Part shown: piece by piece, positions 27,850 to 39,650 of the stretch
How positions within the stretch are numbered: the stretch's first letter is position 1
How the letters are laid out: every line of letters starts with the position of its first letter
Assembly: GCA_032718475.1 (NCBI GenBank)
Contig: JAUCBJ010008862.1
Coordinates: forward strand, 1-64,000
Direction of reading: 5' to 3'
Length of the DNA: 64,000 bases
Origin: Nemertoderma westbladi
Taxonomy: Eukaryota; Xenacoelomorpha; Nemertodermatida; Nemertodermatidae
The notes under the pieces: model-generated
What the model saw: only the letters and a program-made list of their open reading frames with translations
Told to the model about the DNA's origin: nothing
Databases searched by the model: none
Translations under genes and position numbers: made by a program

Positions 27850-28500
27850 GCTTCATGAGTTTGTTCTAGAACGTAGATTTTCAACAAATTTTAGCTGCGA
27901 CGGTTAACTGTGTTGTTACTGAATCATTTAATAAAGATGTAAAGTCATTGTCCCTGGTGAAATGTATAATAATCCCATATCCTATATAAGTTTCGGTAAC
28001 TGCTGGATGTCAAATGCATCACTTTAGTTTTCTTCATGTTTAAGGGGGGGGGGGGGTGGGGGGGGGGGGTATACCCCCCCATGAACCTTTTTTTAAAATG
28101 GCTGTCAATTAGTGTTAAATGATAATATTGCTATTTTGTTATGGTCAACCACTGTATGGAAGGCCAAATAGCCTTTATAGTAAAATTTGAAAATTTATAG
28201 CCTCCCCCTAGCGGCTGGCGGCGGAATTAAAGATTTCACTAAAATTGCTACTAGTCCCTCAATTTTGGTCCAAATTTCTTGAAACCAACTTTTTTGGACT
28301 CAGCGTGATCGACTCTACAAAAGTTATCTTATAGAATTTTTAATTAGCCATTTTTATTTTAATTAATTAAATTAATTAATTAATTATCATATTTTTAATT
28401 AAAATTGGCTAATTAGAAAAAATGGTAATATTTATCAAAATTCCATAAGATAACTTTTAAAGAGCTTCCAAAGCTCGTTCGAATGAGCCATAAACGAAGA
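27850..28500. other. Non-coding interval with G/C tracts and an AT-rich imperfect palindrome
   Basis: No gene seen. A poly(G)-TATA-poly(C) palindrome lies at ~28046-28080. An imperfect inverted repeat (AAAAGTTATCTTATAGAATTTTT at ~28319-28341 against ~28436-28458) surrounds an AATTAATT-rich core. Confidence 0.6.
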
Positions 28501-28504
28501 AAAT

Positions 28505-28715
28505 TGGTTAAAAAATGACGGAGGAGTAGTAATTTGAAAATGAAAAATGTCATTCCGAGAAAATGCCCTTCAAAGTTTAAACCGTCCCGCCAAAATTGGC
28601 TGTCTGCGTTCTGGTTGGTTAATTATTTCCGGCACGAAGGATGCACACCAACGAGCTAAAATGTTCATTACGGGGGTTTTCGGGGTCGCTGATTTCATTT
28701 CCGATGTCAGTTTTA
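28505..28715 (+). repeat. Dispersed repeat R, copy 1
   Basis: Shares about 70% identity with the reverse complement of 43690-43343 and 39780-~39760: GACGGAGGAGTAGTA, AAAAATGTCATTC, CGGGGGTTTTCG and TGATTTCATTTCCGATGTCAG occur in both in the same order. Its second copy is the target of RTE-A4. Non-coding. Confidence 0.65.
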
Positions 28716-28728
28716 ATTTTTGGTGGAA

Positions 28729-28790
28729 TCTAGTCTGTCTGTCTGTCTGTCGGTCTTCTGTCTTTCTTACAATTTGACGGACAGACCGTC
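28729..28790. repeat. (TCTG)n microsatellite with facing CAGAC
   Basis: GTCTGTCTGTCTGTCTGTCGG followed by GACGGACAGACCG, able to fold. Similar TCTGTCTG/ACAGACGGACAG sequences recur at ~37575-37650 and a trace at ~56930, always after a TCGTGGAAT-like or GTGGAATC phrase, so they may be one old repeat family. Confidence 0.7.
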
Positions 28791-28915
28791 ATACGGAAAA
28801 ACAGTGATAACTCGAGAACTGAAAGAGGTCTCACTAAGCGGTTTTCAGATTTGTAATCCTCATTAAATTCTGCACTAGATGAAATAAAGAAACAACAATT
28901 TGAAAATTTTACCTG

Positions 28916-28947
28916 AGGGGGGGTATACCCCCCCCCCCCCCCCCCCT
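28916..28947. repeat. Poly(G)-TATA-poly(C) tract
   Basis: GGGGGGGTATACCCCCC with the C run extended to about 20. A near-identical design is at 28046-28080. Possible hairpin or G-quadruplex former. Confidence 0.85.
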
Positions 28948-28984
28948 TAATATAACAAATGGAGTTTCTAAAATTTGTGAAATA

Positions 28985-29298
28985 AACATCCCCCAACTGC
29001 CCCCGTCTACAACGCAACCCATCTGCGACTCGCCCAACTTCCCCCAGCTACAATGCAACCCATCTGCGACTCGCCTGACTGCCCCCGGCTACAACGCAAC
29101 CCATCTGTGACTCGCCCGACTGCCCCCGGCAACAACGCAACCCGTCTGCGACTCGCCCGACTGCCCCCGGCTACAACGCAACCCGTCTGCGACTGCGCGA
29201 CTGCCCAGGCTACAACGCAACCCGTCTCCGACTCGCCTGACTGCCCCCGGCTACAACGCAACCCATCTGCGACTCGCCGACCCGCCCCTGGCTACAAC
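28985..29298 (+). repeat. 41-bp GC-rich minisatellite, left segment
   Basis: About 7.5 copies of the same 41-bp unit as 31394-35127 (GGCTACAACGCAACCC, GTCTGCGACTCGCCCGACT). The array was one block before RTE-A2 inserted. Confidence 0.95.
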
Positions 29299-31393
29299 TA
29301 CTACTACTAGGATCGGCATGCTGCATTGCAGCTGCATTTTTAAGAATGCTGTGCCGGCTTGTCAACAAAATTGCACCGCCACAACTCCCTATCACCCATG
29401 ACATTTGCTAGATCATCCGCATCTTTAAGGCCAGTGTCCTTTAAGATGCGTCTCAAGAAAGTCATGGGCTGTCCACCATGCTTATTCACTCCATGAGGCT
29501 GCCAAAGTACAAGATTATGCACTGGCTGGTCCTCACGGCGAAAGCAATGTCCTGCAAAGCGGAGGCGATTTTGTTCTAGTGTCAAGCTTGGGGGAACCAA
29601 TGAGACACCTCCAATGTTATATAGTGTCTGGTTGGAGATGTGTGCATTGTACTTGACACAATGTACCCGGCGTAGCATTCTTGTGAATGTGCCATCCAGA
29701 GATTTGGTGTCCTCAGCAGTTAGAGCCCAGCATGGACTCCCGTAGAGGAGTACTGGAACTACTGCTGCTCTAAATAATCGGACCTTAAGTTTCCGATTAA
29801 TTCTCGGAGACTTCCAAATCCTGGAAAGCCTATTCAAGGCTGCCCATGCCTTTCCCTTACGTATTCGAAGGTCCTCACCTGACTTCCGGATCCATGATCC
29901 CAGGTAACAGAAGTCGTCCACATGCTCAAGCATACCATCCTTTGAGCTTATGCTCATCCGATCAGAGACTTGCTGAGGACTTTCAAAGTTAACTGTCAGA
30001 ATTTTGGTCTTTCTGGAGTTAATAAAAAGACCAACACTAGAAGCAGCATGTTCTAATGAGCTGAGGAGCCGTTGGGCTCCCTCTAATGATTCTGAGAGTA
30101 CTCCTAAGTCATCAGCAAAGTCTAGATCAGTTAGGTACTTGGCAGGATTTCCTCGACTTCTGGAGCCAGTAGGTGGCCCACATCATTATGATGATCTAAG
30201 GACATGCGTAGAACATAGTCAACCACAATAATGAACAAGAATGGTGCAAGTGTGTCTCCTTGGAGGACGCCCCATAACACTTCAAATGGTTCTGTGTCAC
30301 CGTCAACAGTAGACACAAATGTTGTCGAACCATCGTATACTGATCTGATTGCTGCAATAATTTCATCAGGAATCCCATATAATGAAAGTATGCTGAACAT
30401 ACGTGAGCGAGAGACTGAATCAAAGGCCTTGAAGAAGTCAACAAAGATAACAGCCAGATGCCTGTCTTTCTTTTTTGATAATTCTTCAATTATCCTTCTA
30501 AGTGCCAAAATGGGCTCCATGGTCCCACGACCTTTACGGAACCCATTCTGATTTCCACGGAGCAGTCTCTCAATGGGATCCCTGATGCGATTTAATAGAA
30601 TCCTATTGTATAGCTTTGCAGCAATCGAGATCAATGAGATTCCCCGAAAAGAACCATAGAGTGTTAGGTTGCCCTTCTTGGGAACTGGCACCAACTTATT
30701 TGTTTTCATTTCTTGTGGGACTCTTGTTGTTCGGTACATGTCTACTATGATGGGATAGATGAGCTTTAAACACTCAGGTATTTTAAAGACCTCAGGGGGA
30801 ACACCATCTACTCCACTGGCACGATTGGTCTTAATGCTCTTTGCAGCAGCCTTCACTTCTGCAAAGGAGATATCGCCAATGGGAATATCTGGGAGTACAG
30901 ACTCAGACACTTTTACTTCTATAAAGTTATCAGGCAATACCCTGTCATTATTGAGGAGCTTTTCAAAGTGGGCTTTCCAACCATTGAGGCGATCGGCTGG
31001 TGATTCAGCCTTAACCTTGGTGGTTGGTTGGCTTTTCCGCCCAGTAAGCAGATTGATCGATTTCCATGCCTGGGATGATTGCCTGCTGTCGTCAGCATCA
31101 TTGATGGCATCAACCTGTTGGCTTATTAGCTCCTGTAGATTAACAGAGTACTGCCTGTTCAGGGACCTAGATGCAGCCTTAACTGCATTCTTGGCCTCTG
31201 TAGTCTGTTTGAGTCGGGACTCTTTCTGCGCCTTATGAAGGTCATTTCGGCACTTCTGAATTTTGTTGTCAGTCCAGGGGGCCCTTTTCCTGTTTCGAGG
31301 GTATACAGGAACTGTTTCTGCAGCTGCTAACTTAACTGCTTCTGTAAAGGCAGTATAGCCCTCACAGTGATCTGCCGCCTCAGATAGGCGGCA
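29299..31393 (-). mobile_element. RTE-A copy A2 inside the 41-bp minisatellite
   Basis: A 5'-truncated RTE-A on the - strand. The (TAG)n tail appears as CTACTACTACTA at 29299-29310. Flanking array sequence gives a probable short target duplication ACAAC (29294-29298 and 31394-31398). It starts between the endonuclease and RT domains, so the endonuclease is missing. Confidence 0.85.
29340..31385 (-). pseudogene. RTE-A reverse transcriptase, copy A2 (one frameshift)
   Basis: Two long - strand frames cover it: 30131-31385 (linker, the VPVPKKGNL, RGISLISIAA, FVDFFKAFDS and GVLQGDTLAP motifs, in the frame that continues into the array) and 29340-~30160 (LINSRKTKILTVN region, LGSWIRKSGED, LYGSPCW, GHCFRRED, and the C terminus ending at 29340-29342). 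They are separated by a deletion of about 14 bp near 30170-30180 that is visible by comparison with A1 and A4. Otherwise this is one of the better preserved copies. Confidence 0.88.
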
Positions 31394-34300
31394 ACAACGC
31401 AACCCGTCTGCGACTGCCAGACTGCCCAGGCTACAACGCAACCCGTCTGCGACTCGCACGACTGCCCCTGGCTACAACGCAACCCGCCTGCTACTCGCCC
31501 GACAGCCCCAGGCTACAACCTATCTGCGACTCGACCGACTGCCCCAGGCTACAACACAACCCTTCTGCGACTCAGCCGATAACCCTGGCGGCTACAATGC
31601 AACCCTTCTGCGACTCGCCCGACTGCCCCCGACTACAACGCAACCCGTATGCGACTCGCCAGACTGCCCCCGGCTCCAATGCAAACCGTCTGTGACTCAC
31701 CCGACTGCCTCCGGCTACAACGCAACCAGTCTGCGACTCGCCCGACTGCCCCTGACTACAACGCAACCCGTCTGCGACTCGCCCGACTGCCCCCGGCTAC
31801 AATGCAACCGTCTGCGACTCGCCCGACTGCCCCCGGCTACAATGCAACCCATCTGAGACTCGCCCAACTGCCCCCGGCTACAACGCAACACGCCTGCAAC
31901 TCGCCCAACTGCCCCAGGCTACAACGCAACCCATCTGCGACTCACCTGACTGCCCCCGGCTACAACACAACCCGTCTGCGACTCACCCGACTGCCCCCGG
32001 CTACAACGCAACCCATCTGCGACTCGCGCAACTGCCCCCAGCTACAATGCAACCCATCTGCGACTCGCCTGACTGCCCCCGGCTACAACACAAACCGTCT
32101 GCAACTCGCCCGACTGCCCCTGGCTACAACGCAACCCGTCTGCGACTCGCCTGACTGCCCCCGGCTACAACGTAACCCGTCTGCGACTCGCCCGACTGCC
32201 CCGGCTACAATGCAACTCGTCTGCGACTCGCCCGACTGCCCCTGGCTACAATGCAACCCATCTGTGACTCGCCCAACTGCCTCCGGCTACAACGCAACCC
32301 GCCTGCGACCCGCCCGACTGCCCCCGGCCACAAAGCAACACCTCTGCGACTAGCCCGACTGCCCCTGGCTACAACGCAACCCGCCTGCGACTCGCCCGAC
32401 TGCCCCCGGCTACAACGCAACCCGTCTGCGACTCGCCCGACTGCCCCTGGCTACAACGCAACCCGTCTGCGACTCGCCCGACTACCCCCGTCTACAACGC
32501 AACCCGCCTGCGACTGCCCGACTGCCCCAGGCTACAACGCATCCCGTCTGTGACTCGCCCGAAAGCCCCAGGCTACAAAGCAACCCGTCTGCGACTCGCC
32601 CAAATGCCCCTGGCTACAATGCAACCCGTCTGCGACTCGCCCAACTGCCCCCGGCTACAACGCAACCCGTCTGCAACTGCCAGACAGCCCCCGGCTACAA
32701 CGCAACCCCTCTGTGACTCGCCCGACAGCCACTGGCTACAACGCAACCCGTCTGCGACTCACCCGACTTCCTCCGGCTACAATGCAACACGTCTGCGACT
32801 CGCCCGACTGCCCCCGGCTACAACGCAACCCGTCTGCGACTCGCCCAACTGCCCCCGGCTACAACGCAACCCGTCTGCACCTGCCAGACAGCCCCCGGCT
32901 ACAACGCAACCCGTCTGCGACTCGCCTGACTGCCCCAGGCTACAACGCAACCCACCTGCGACTCACCCAACTGCCCCTGGCTACAACGCAACCCGTCTGC
33001 GACTCGCCCGACTGCCCCAGAAACAACACAACCCGTGTGTGACTCGCCCAACTGCCCCTGGCTACAACGCAACCCGTCTGCGACTCGCCCGACTGCCTCC
33101 GGCTACAACGCAACCCGTCTGCGGACCTCGCCCGACTGCCCCCGGCTACAACGCAACCTGTCTGCGACTCGCCTGACTGCCCTCGGCTACAACGCAACCC
33201 ATCTGCGACTCGCCCGACTGCCCCCGGCTACAACGCAACCCGTCTGCAACTCGCCCGACTGCCCCCGGCTACAACGCAACCTGTCTGCGACTGCCCGACT
33301 GCCCCCGGCTACAACACCAACCGTCTGCGACTCGCCCGACTGCCCTCGGCTACAACACAACCCTTCTGCGACTCGCCTGACTGCCCCTGGCTACAACATA
33401 ACCCATCTGCGACTCGCCCAACTGCCCCCGGCTACAATGCAACTCGTCTGCAACTCGCCCGACTACCCCTGGCTACAACGCAACCCATCTGTGACTCGCC
33501 CAACTGCCTCCGGCTACAACGCAAACCGCCTGCGACTCGCCCGAATGCCCCTGGCCACAAAGCAACCCGTCTGCAACTAGCCCGACTGCCCCTGGCTACA
33601 ACGCATCCCGTCTGCGACTCGCCCGACTGCCCCAGGCTACAAAGCAACCCGTCTGCGACTCGCCCGACTGCCCCTGGCTACAATGCAACCGTCTGCGACT
33701 CGCCCAACTGCCCCTGGCTACAACATAACCCATCTGCGACTCGCCCAACTGCCCCCGGCTACAATGCAACTCGTCTGCAACTCGCCCGACTACCCCTGGC
33801 TACAACGCAACCCGTCTGTGACTCGCCCAACTGCCTCCGGCTACAACGCAAACCGCCTGCGACTCGCCCGAATGCCCCTGGCCACAAAGCAACCCGTCTG
33901 CGACTAGCCCGACTGCCCCAGGCTACAACGCATCCCGTCTGCGACTCGCCCGACTGCCCCTGGCTACAATGCAACCCGTCTGCGACTCGCCAAACTGCCC
34001 CCGGCTACAACGCAACCCGTCTGCAACTGCCAGACAGCACCCGGCTACAACGCAACCCGTCTGCGACTCGCCCGACAGCCCCCGGCTACAACGCAACCCG
34101 TCTGCGACTCGCCCAACTGCCCCCGGCTACAACGCAACCCGTCTGCAACTGCCAGACAGCACCCGGCTACAACGCAACCCGTCTGCGACTCGCCCGACAG
34201 CCCCCGGCTACAACGCAACCCGTCTGCGACTCACCCGACTGCCTCCGGCTACAATGCAACCCGTCTGCGACTCGCCCGACTGCCCCAGGCTACAATGCAA

Positions 34301-35127
34301 CCCGTCTGCGACTCACCCGACTGCCCCTGGCTACAACGCAACCCGTCTGCGACTCGCCCGACTGCCCCCAGAAACAATGCAACCCGTGTGTGACTCGCCC
34401 GACTTCCTCCGGCTACAACGCAACCCGTCTGCGACTCGCCCGACTGCCCCCGGCTACAACGCAACCTGTCTGCGACTCGCCTGACTGCCCTCGGCTACAA
34501 CGCAACCCGTCTGTGACTCGCCCGACTGCCTGCGGCTAAAACGCAACCCGCCTGCGACTCGCCCGACTGCCCCCGGCCACAAAGCAACCCGTCTGCGACT
34601 AGCCCGACTGCTCCTGGCTACAACGCAACCCGTCTGCGACTCGCCCGACTGCCCCCGGCTACAACGCAACCCGTCTGCGACTCGCCCGACTACCCCCGGC
34701 TACAACGCAACCCGTCTGCAACTGCCAGACAGCCCCCGGCTACAACGCAACCCGTCTGCAACTGCCCGACCGACTGCCCCAGGCTACAACGCATCCCGTC
34801 TGCGACTCGCCCGACTGCCCCAGGCTACAAAGCAACCCGTCTGCGACTCGCCCGACTGCCCCTGGCTACAACGCAACTCGCCCGACTGCCCCCGGCTACA
34901 ACGCAACCCGTCTGCGACTCGCCCGACTGCTCCCGGCTACAACGCAACCCGTCTGTGACTGCCCGACTGCCCCCGGCTACAACGCAACCCGTCTGCGACT
35001 CGCCCGACTGCCTCCGGCTACAACGCAACCCGTCTGCGACTCGCCCGTCTGCCCCCGGCTACAACGCAACCCGTCTGCGACTCACCCGACTGCCCCTGGC
35101 TACAACGCAATTCGTCTGCGACTTGCC
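31394..35127 (+). repeat. 41-bp GC-rich minisatellite, right segment
   Basis: About 90 copies of a 41-bp unit (CCCCCGGCTACAACGCAACC then CGTCTGCGACTCGCCCGACTG), some with small deletions such as CTGCAACTGCCAGAC. The unit has no stop in most frames on either strand, so three frames run on for hundreds of bases with a 41-residue peptide period; these frames are by-products. Unlike the other arrays it carries no splice donor. It ends ~90 bp before a host exon. Confidence 0.95.
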
Positions 35128-35217
35128 TAGCCTACCATGTAGAATATAAAATATAATTATAATTATAAATATAAATTTTAAGATTAACTTTCATTGATTA
35201 TTATTCTCTTCGAACAG

Positions 35218-35351
35218 ACCAGGAACTTCGCACTCGGATGTTGAATAAGCTAATAGCGTACATTGGGGAACACGCCGCTGGCTGTATACTCAGTCCCGCT
35301 TGGGTTCAACTATCGCAAGAAGCAATCACTAAGATATTTGGTCATGAAGCC
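35218..35351 (+). CDS. Host BACK/TLDc protein, exon a (BACK region)
   Basis: Acceptor TTATTCTCTTCGAACAG at 35217 and donor GCC|GTAAGT at 35352 bound a 134-nt exon. It begins with the last two bases of a codon, then gives 44 residues, QELRTRMLNKLIAYI...LSPAWVQLSQEAITKIFGHEA. The pattern (EL-x-R-x9-YI, a spacer, then LS-x4-KIF) is that of a BACK domain, the helical segment that follows BTB in Cullin-3 adaptors. It ends in phase 0, matching the next exon. The upstream exon, probably with the BTB domain, should lie left of the window, and the donor of the 1-2314 array is in a compatible phase (inference). Confidence 0.75.
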
Positions 35352-35544
35352 GTAAGTTAATCATATGGAATGGGAGCTACACTAACTAGATTACTAGATG
35401 CAGTAGTTAGTTATTTAGTATTAAAGTAAAAAGGTAAAGTAAAAGTTAAGTGAATTACTTTCGGACGTTAGGTCAGGGATTACGCACAAAGTCTCGCGAC
35501 TTATTTCCAGTGTACCCCCCCCCCCCCCCGTACTATACTCCCAG

Positions 35545-36205
35545 AGAAAACTCCAGTACTCATTTAGTAAGGATGCAAGGCAGAGATGCGCCCTGGCTGG
35601 TTCCTTCAAAGCATTCGTGCCGAAACGAAAACTGCCCAGGGATCGAACCCACGACCTCCGGGGAGATGTAAATTCAATTTTTTTTAAACAAAGATACGCC
35701 CCCAAGCGGGGCAAATGGTTTAATAATGTAGAGTGATAAAATATTACAAGATGTTGAATCGGGGAATAAACTTCACGGAATATAAATTCAACAATTACAT
35801 ACGAATGTTAAAGATGTAACTAATAAAAATACACAATGTTCTGGAACATTTTGTTTATGTATGAATAGATGAAACGATAATAAAATTGAAAATTAATTAA
35901 CTAAAGGGATTATTGTTATACAATTGATTGTAAAATAAGGTTATATTGAAAAATATCGAGACATGAAAAAAAAAATATCGAGTCTAAAAATAACGCGAGG
36001 AAATATATCGAGTGTTGAAAATATCGAATATTTATAAAAATATCGATAATATCGCGAGTTCAAAAAAATAACAAATCGGGAGTAAAAATAACGAGAATAA
36101 AAAAAAATATCGAGAGTAAAAAATATCAAGAGTCGAGTAAACATCAAATGTAAATTCAATGCATCCACTACAACAAGATGGAACTAAATGGATTAAACGA
36201 AAAAA
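35545..36205 (-). mobile_element. tRNA-derived SINE copy S1, split by a retroposed insert
   Basis: On the - strand it has an A-box-like TTGTAGTGGATGC (~36165-36180), a B-box GTGGGTTCGATCC (~35637-35652) and the tail shared with S2 and S3. The SINE is interrupted inside its tRNA-like part by 35679-36147, flanked by the 13-bp duplication ATGTAAATTCAAT (35666-35678 and 36148-36160). Confidence 0.75.
35679..36147 (-). mobile_element. Unclassified 469-bp retroposed insert in the SINE
   Basis: Bounded by a 13-bp target duplication, and it starts on the + strand with TTTTTTT, which is a poly(A) tail on the - strand. AT-rich, with ~10 degenerate copies of AAAATATCGAG at 35946-36140. No coding capacity; the source is unknown. 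Confidence 0.65.
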
Positions 36206-36629
36206 TTGGATTAATAACAATCAGCCTGGTGAGTTGTAATTTCATATTTTCATTAATGTAATACTGATATGGGGGTAGGGTAGGAATTTCTTCCAAAAAT
36301 TCCTGTAACCAACTTATTGTTGTGTGAAAATATCCCGCTCCCAACTAATGAAGAAATGTTACCATTAATTAATTAATGTTAATACCTCAATTATTCCTAC
36401 CGTGTATGGAGGTAATCTTACCTACCTAGGTTGACTTGTAAAAACTAGAATCTCTAATGCATTCACCTTCAGAATAAATTGTATAAAAGTCATCTCTAAT
36501 TTGTAGAGTTGCACTTGTAACGACACGATCTAATATAACTTATATAGCATGAATCGTATACTGCATGACAGGCGGTTTACTTTGTAGGAAAACTGTCTGA
36601 GTTCGGGTGGTCTCATTCGACACTGCTGG

Positions 36630-36722
36630 CCCGTATCGTGCGGGGGGGCTTTGGGGGAACTGCACCACCCCCCCCCCCCCCCCCCCCCCAGAGAAGTACC
36701 ACTGCCGCCCCCCCAGACATGT
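36630..36722. repeat. G-rich then C-rich tract
   Basis: CGGGGGGGCTTTGGGGG followed by a run of about 21 C and a second short C run. Likely polymorphic and hard to sequence. Confidence 0.85.
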
Positions 36723-37233
36723 ATTGTTTACTCGTCTTGTTAACAATTAATTAATAATAGTATTGTTGGTAATCAATATTATTGGATTCACATACTCCTG
36801 CCCATTGACCGGACCTGACTCCCCACCATTTCATTTGGTCCAATTCTACAATGACACTAGAGACGGGCCTAGCGGCCCGTGAAGCAAGTCGTAGCAAGTA
36901 AAAGCTTTTTGTTCTGTCTGATAATCAATTAGTGTGAGGGTAGTCCCGGTGGTGTACGAAAAATTTTCTAGACAACTTCAAACTATAATGATTTGTTGTA
37001 ATCATCTAATGAATTATAAAAGCTGTTGTGATTATAGAAGATAGAGAGAGCAGTTAGCGAAATGATTATTTGTTTTATCGGATAGAGTAGTCGGAGTCTC
37101 AGAGAGGAGTCGAGGTGTCAATTGATTAATATATCAGCATCGCATATTAATTATTTATTATAATATTCTGATACAATTTTATTGAATCACGCAGTTTATT
37201 CCATTGAGTTAAATATTTTGTATTATATTTCAG

Positions 37234-37460
37234 TTTGTATTGGAGGAGGCCGATATATGGAGGGCCGCTATGCGCTGGGCCTGTTATAAGGCCAAGGCTA
37301 ATATCGACTTCAAGCAATGGAACGACCCCCAACGGGATTTTATTCGCGAACTTTGTGAACCGGTCTTCAAGAACATTCGATTTATGTTGATAGATAGCCA
37401 ATATTTCGCGATGGAAGTGGAGCCGACCAGGCTAATAGAGAAGGACATATGTTTGGAAAG
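37234..37460 (+). CDS. Host BACK/TLDc protein, exon b (end of BACK)
   Basis: Acceptor TATTATATTTCAG at 37233; donor GGAAAG|GTTAGT at 37461. 227 nt give 75 residues plus two bases. It starts FVLEEADIWRAAMRWACYKAK, and goes on with RELCEPVFKNIRFMLIDSQYFAMEVEP and ends KDICLER. The EEADIWRAAMRWA and IRFMLI stretches are the classic BACK pattern. The exon is phase 0 at its start, matching exon a, and phase 2 at its end, matching exon c. Confidence 0.85.
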
Positions 37461-37574
37461 GTTAGTATTGTAGCTTAAAATTTCAGAAATTTGTATTTTA
37501 GAGCAGAATTTAATGGGGATTGTATATCTTGAAACCGCTTAGAGAGATCTCTTTTAGTTCGGAGTTATCGTGGA

Positions 37575-37650
37575 ATATCTGTCTGCTAATCTGTCTGTCA
37601 AAATGTAAGACAGACTACCACAGACGGACAGACTACCACAGACGGACAGA
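37575..37650. repeat. TCTGTCTG / ACAGACGGACAG microsatellite-like repeat
   Basis: Includes two tandem copies of GACTACCACAGACGGACA. Same family as 28729-28790. Confidence 0.6.
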
Positions 37651-37728
37651 TGTTAAAGCTTTTGCGACTAAAACTCATTTTATTAGAAATGCGCCGTCTT
37701 ACTCCAAAACCATAGTAGAACAGATGGG

Positions 37729-38577
37729 GTGATGATAACTCCACCTACTGGCTCCAGAAGTCGAGGAAATCCTGCCAAGTACCTAACTGATCTAGACTTT
37801 GCTGATGACTTAGGAGTACTCTCAGAATCATTAGAGGGAGCCCAGCGGCTCCTCAGCTCATTAGAACATGCTGCTTCTAGTGTTGGTCTTTTTATTAACT
37901 CCAGAAAGACCAAAATTCTGACAGTTAACTTTGAAAGTCCTCAGCAAGTCTCTGATCGGATGAGCATAAGCTCAAAGGATGGTATGCTTGAGCATGTGGA
38001 CGACTTCTGTTACCTGGGATCATGGATCCGGAAGTCAGGTGAGGACCTTCGAATACGTAAGGGAAAGGCATGGGCAGCCTTGAATAGGCTTTCCAGGATT
38101 TGGAAGTCACCTAGAATTAATCGGAAACTTAAGGTCCGATTATTTAGAGCAGCAGTAGTTCCAGTACTCCTCTACGGGAGTCCATGCTGGGCTCTAACTG
38201 CTGAGGACACCAAATCTCTGGATGGCACATTCACAAGAATGCTTCGCCGGGTACATTGTGTCAAGTACAATGCACACATCTCCAACCAGACACTATATAA
38301 CATTGGAGGTGTCTCATTGGTTCCCCCAAGCTTGACACTAGAACAAAATCGCCTCCGCTTTGCAGGACATTGCTTTCGCCGTGAGGACCAGCCAGTGCAT
38401 AATCTTGTACTTTGGCAGCCTCATGGAGTAAATAAGCATGGTGGACAGCCCATGACTTTCTTGAGACGCATCTTAAAGGACACTGGCCTTAAAGATGCGG
38501 ATGATCTAGCAAATGTCATGGGTGATAGGGAGTTGTGGCGGTGCAATTTTGTTGACAAGCCGGCACAGCATTCTTAA
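37729..38577 (+). pseudogene. RTE-A RT C-terminal fragment (copy A3)
   Basis: Open for 282 codons to TAA at 38575-38577: the DLDFADDLGVL catalytic box near the start, LINSRKTKILTVN, the YLGSWIRKSGED motif, VLLYGSPCWAL and the C-terminal GHCFRREDQPVHNLVLWQP region. The fragment lacks the endonuclease and the RT fingers. It has no start of its own and cannot be active. Confidence 0.9.
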
Positions 38578-38614
38578 AAATGCAGCTGCAATGCAGCATG
38601 CCGATCCTAGTAGT
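37729..38614 (+). mobile_element. RTE-A copy A3, short and well preserved
   Basis: A 5'-truncated copy with a perfect 17-bp target duplication ATAGTAGAACAGATGGG (37712-37728 and 38615-38631) and a short TAGTAGT tail. It starts just before the RT FADD box. Clean TSDs and an open frame suggest it is among the younger RTE-A insertions here. Confidence 0.92.
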
Positions 38615-38631
38615 ATAGTAGAACAGATGGG

Positions 38632-39650
38632 TAAGATTTTTAAAATTTGTAAAAACCACACGCCCTGCCGTGTTCATTTTTGGTATCCACTTTTAGTATT
38701 GCCTAGCCTCCTTCTTAGTGGTTGGAATGCGGCCAATAGGAGCCTTTTTCACTTTCTTCACACCTTTGAACTCTTAGTAACCAAACATAACTACGCTTCT
38801 GATTGGAAGTTGCTATATAGATCAGGGTTCTAAGAATTCTTTTCATTCTGGGCACTCGCACTTGACTACTGGGCAGGTTTTATGCTGCATTACGACATCT
38901 CTTTGTTCAGTGTGTATTCTGCTTTGCTGATAGCAGAAGGATTTTTGCCGATAACATCAGGCTTAAAGTTTATGAATTATAGTAAATTGATGTGGTACCA
39001 TACTGCCAAAACGTAGTACTGCTTGGTACTGAATACCGTGGTGCCGGTAGTGGTGTGTGCTACTGTGCTGAAATAACTGAATTGCACTGATTTACTGCTG
39101 TAACTGTTGATTTATTATATTGATGGTCAAATTATGTATTTGGTAATGATATGGAGATTCTGCTACATTAACATCGCATAACTTCGAAATAGTTTATATT
39201 TATATTTAAGAACGAGGTCAACTTTGGGCGGCAAATAAGCAGTCTCGGTTCACAATTCGTTGGTGTGAATGAGAATACATGTTATCAGATAGCCCCTAGG
39301 TGTGTGAGCTTGTGTACTCCTTATTCATGAGTAAAATTGCCTCAAGTCAGTGTTCAGAGAGTATTTCAGCCGGTCCATAATACCACATCACACATCCCTA
39401 AAGGATGTGACAATGACAAACTATAATTCTTACTAAGCATATGTTGTATTTACCTTAAGTCTTAGACCCGCCTGTTATCTAGAACACAACACCTAAAACG
39501 GAACTGTTAATACTTATCCCTTAAGTGAACATAATTGTTAGGAATTATACAGCGAGAATTAATTGAATGATACATAACCAGCCCAATTCTAGTAAGCCGA
39601 TATATTTCAGGCTCCCATTTACAGGTGGGTCATACGCCGTGCTAGCTGAT
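38632..39650. other. Intronic sequence without recognised features
   Basis: I see no gene, clear repeat or splice-site pair in this kilobase. Confidence 0.5.

Larger units (their letters stand above)
35352..37233 (+). other. Intron between exons a and b
   Basis: GTAAGT to TTATATTTCAG. It contains a split SINE (35545-36205), C tracts at ~35514-35529 and ~36669-36691, and AT-rich sequence. No gene seen. Confidence 0.7.

Noticed and set aside
27671-27907. 78-codon frame with a hydrophobic start as a secreted peptide gene
   Set aside because: It runs through the inverted-repeat arm of a mobile element, so the sequence is set by the repeat.
31649-33176. Long open frames of repeated ARLPPATTQPVCDSP-type peptides
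   Set aside because: They are by-products of a 41-bp tandem repeat without stops, open on both strands; no start, splice or codon evidence for a gene.
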